Shown here: piece by piece, positions 7,566 to 8,796 of the stretch
How the letters are laid out: each line of letters starts with the position of its first letter
Numbering within the stretch: the stretch's first letter is position 1
Assembly (NCBI GenBank): GCA_964526035.1
Contig: CAZGKE010000143.1
Coordinates: 1 to 8,796 of the forward strand
Direction: 5' to 3'
DNA: 8,796 bases
Source of the DNA: DAOMOD01 sp964526035
Lineage (GTDB): Bacteria; Pseudomonadota; Gammaproteobacteria; Xanthomonadales; BPKI01
Made by a program: the position numbers and the translations under genes
The notes under the pieces: generated by a model
Told to the model about the DNA's origin: nothing
Seen by the model: only the letters and a program-made list of their open reading frames with translations
Database searches by the model: none

Positions 7566-8206
7566 CGGCCTACCTCGAACGCGTACGGACCCAGTTCGCG
7601 GGTGCCACTGCCGAGATCGACTTCGATCTGCCACAGCCACAGCCCGGGGCCGAGCCGAGCCCGGACCTCGGGCGGCAGCGACAGCGAGGTCTCTGTGAGT
7701 GGAGCGGAATGCCAGATGCGGTTGGCGTTGGCATCCATCAACTCCACGCGATAGCCGGCGGCGCCGGGTAACGGCTGCCATTCGAGCAGCTCCGGTGCCT
7801 GCCGAAGGCGCGCACCATCGGCCGGCGCCGATACGGTATCCACGCCGCGCAGCGGGGGTTCGTCGTCGTGCACACCGTGCAGCAACATGCCAAGCGACAC
7901 AGCGACCGCCAGCGTTGCCGCCGCAGCCAGCGGCAGCTGCCAGCGGCGGCGTCGCGTAGTCCGAGGTCGCAGCTGCACGGAGGGCATTTCGATGGGCGGA
8001 TGGGCGACAAGCGCCAGCGCGGCGCGCAGCGCGGCGCGACAGCCGGCACAGGCGACGACATGGTCGAGCAGCGGCCCGCATTCGGCCGGGTCCAGCGTGC
8101 CCAGCGCCAGCGCGGTCAGTGCGCTGGTGTCCGGACAGTCCGCCGCTCTGGCCTCGTCGGCGGCGATCTTGCGCAGCGCAGCCAGCAGCTGTCGATCACT
8201 GTTCAT
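7562..8206 (-). CDS. Transmembrane anti-sigma factor, zinc-finger type, with periplasmic fibronectin-like domain
   Basis: 214 residues from the ATG at 8206, which has GGAG eight bases upstream; a longer reading to 8284 adds a Cys-rich leader that only mirrors the sigma gene. The cytoplasmic part carries a zinc-binding anti-sigma signature: C24 and the H-x3-C-x2-C motif H49, C53, C56. In this known family (zf-HC2/ZAS) that domain holds the sigma factor. A basic stretch RRRRW (85-89) precedes one membrane helix (about 90-109), giving a cytoplasm-in, periplasm-out topology. Residues 126-211 look like a single fibronectin type III-like beta-domain (LLEWQPLPGAAGYRVELMD, GLWLWQIEVDLGSG), which could sense a ligand or partner outside. 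The start overlaps the sigma gene by 11 bases, and the stop overlaps the CHAT start by 4. The anti-sigma role is inferred from the motif and the neighbour; it could instead be a positive regulator. Confidence 0.88.
   Translation of the reverse strand: MNSDRQLLAALRKIAADEARAADCPDTSALTALALGTLDPAECGPLLDHVVACAGCRAALRAALALVAHPPIEMPSVQLRPRTTRRRRWQLPLAAAATLAVAVSLGMLLHGVHDDEPPLRGVDTVSAPADGARLRQAPELLEWQPLPGAAGYRVELMDANANRIWHSAPLTETSLSLPPEVRARLGPGLWLWQIEVDLGSGTRELGPYAFEVGR
7572..7576 (-). promoter_or_regulatory. Ribosome binding site deciding the CHAT gene start
   Basis: GAGGT on the minus strand, six bases ahead of the ATG at 7565, inside the last codons of the anti-sigma gene. It fixes the CHAT start and rules out the 172-residue N-terminal extension that the open frame would allow. 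Confidence 0.75.
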
Positions 8207-8750
8207 CGATATCGCTCCGCAGCAAGAGCCCTTCACGCAGCCCGGGCAGCGTTCGGTACAGGCGATTGCGCACCGCGGGCTCACTGTTGCCGGTCAACTG
8301 TGCGATCTCGGTGGTGGTGAATCCCTGTGCATGCAGCAGCACCATGCGCCGGACGTCCACCGGCAGATCCTGCAGCCGCCTGCGCAGCTGGTCGAGCAGG
8401 TTCTGGTCATGCACGTGTTCCTCCGGGCCGTGGTCGTTGGATGGCAGCGCGTCAAGGAGATCGGCCTCGCCCACACTTCCGACCGATTCCACCCGGGACC
8501 GGTCGGGTCGCGCGTGGAAGGCACGGACTGCATCAATGCAGGCCGATACCACCACCTTGTGCAGATAGGACGCAGGAAAGGCCGGACTGCTCTCAGCCTC
8601 CATGGCACGCCAGAATCGCAGCCGGGCCTCCTGCGCAATATCCTCGGCGTGTGCCTGGAGTTCTGGCACACCCAGGCGTCCAAGCGCGGCGCGTACGCGG
8701 GCTTCCACCTGCCCGAGCAATGCGGCGACTTCGTCTGTCAATGAACCCAT
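8196..8750 (-). CDS. ECF-type RNA polymerase sigma factor
   Basis: 184 residues from the ATG at 8750. Sigma region 2 (about 15-80) includes AEDIAQEARLRFWR (35-48) and YLHKVVVSACIDAVRA (62-77), which bind core polymerase and the -10 element. An acidic linker follows. Region 4 (about 125-174) has LPVDVRRMVLLHAQGF and a helix-turn-helix (TTTEIAQLTGNSEPAVRNRLYR, about 145-166) for -35 recognition. The size and two-domain layout are those of extracytoplasmic function sigma factors. Its 3' end overlaps the anti-sigma gene by 11 bases, the normal cognate arrangement. The ribosome binding site is weak. An in-frame TTG at 8792 would add 14 residues, and the frame stays open to the window edge, so the start is not certain. 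The promoter lies outside or at the edge; ECF operons often control themselves, but this cannot be seen here. Confidence 0.9.
   Translation of the reverse strand: MGSLTDEVAALLGQVEARVRAALGRLGVPELQAHAEDIAQEARLRFWRAMEAESSPAFPASYLHKVVVSACIDAVRAFHARPDRSRVESVGSVGEADLLDALPSNDHGPEEHVHDQNLLDQLRRRLQDLPVDVRRMVLLHAQGFTTTEIAQLTGNSEPAVRNRLYRTLPGLREGLLLRSDIDEQ
8215..8218 (-). promoter_or_regulatory. Ribosome binding site deciding the anti-sigma gene start
   Basis: GGAG on the minus strand, eight bases before the ATG at 8206, within the last codons of the sigma gene. It supports the 214-residue start over the longer open frame. Confidence 0.6.
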
Positions 8751-8796
8751 CGGCAATTGCCCGGAACTCGACCTCGACAAGAATGCGCCCAACGCG

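Noticed and set aside
7566..8081. N-terminal extension of the CHAT frame to 8081, giving 1233 residues
   Set aside because: It lies fully inside the anti-sigma gene in another frame, is Arg/Ala-rich shadow sequence, and would bury the clear signal peptide and ribosome binding site at 7565.
4380..8750. A CRISPR-linked or phage-defence TPR-CHAT system
   Set aside because: No cas gene, repeat array, gasdermin or nuclease lies nearby, and the CHAT protein carries an export signal; the sigma/anti-sigma context fits envelope signalling better.

Overview
The window looks like chromosomal DNA of a high-GC Gammaproteobacterium, probably of the Xanthomonadales type (Dokdonella/Lysobacter/Wenzhouxiangella-like). 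This rests on GC-rich codon use, dense overlapping genes, an ECF-sigma/anti-sigma/CHAT gene set, and a short F-x-N-G-F-E motif that I remember as common in secreted proteins of that group. No search was run, so the taxonomy is inference.

Layout. Positions 1-1920 (+) hold the 3' part of a gene for a large, probably exported protein. It has a beta-sandwich, an alpha/alpha-toroid and a second beta-domain, and is tentatively PcRGLX/YetA-like. It ends exactly in ...VFANGFE. Only 8 bases further on, the convergent minus-strand gene 1929-2885 ends; it encodes an exported protein with a probable concanavalin-A-like fold. Upstream of it on the same strand lies a DUF1996 protein (3017-4279), which I recognise confidently. 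Then come three overlapping minus-strand genes: a PDZ-TPR-CHAT protein with a signal peptide (4380-7565), a membrane anti-sigma factor with a zinc-binding motif and a periplasmic fibronectin-like domain (7562-8206), and an ECF sigma factor (8196-8750).

How they fit together. The sigma, anti-sigma and CHAT genes overlap by 11 and 4 bases and must be one transcription and translation unit. The inferred picture is an envelope-signalling module: cytoplasmic sigma factor, membrane anti-sigma, and an exported caspase-like protease with a PDZ-like domain. The two genes downstream on the same strand could be cotranscribed (gaps of 100 and 131 bases) or could belong to the regulon.

The most striking signal is that all three non-regulatory secreted proteins carry the same six-residue motif F-[AS]-N-G-F-E. 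In one it is the extreme C-terminus; in the other two it sits just after the signal peptide. Two copies share 19 identical bases. I saw no tRNA, rRNA, CRISPR array, IS element or transposase. No gap without a gene is longer than 131 bases.
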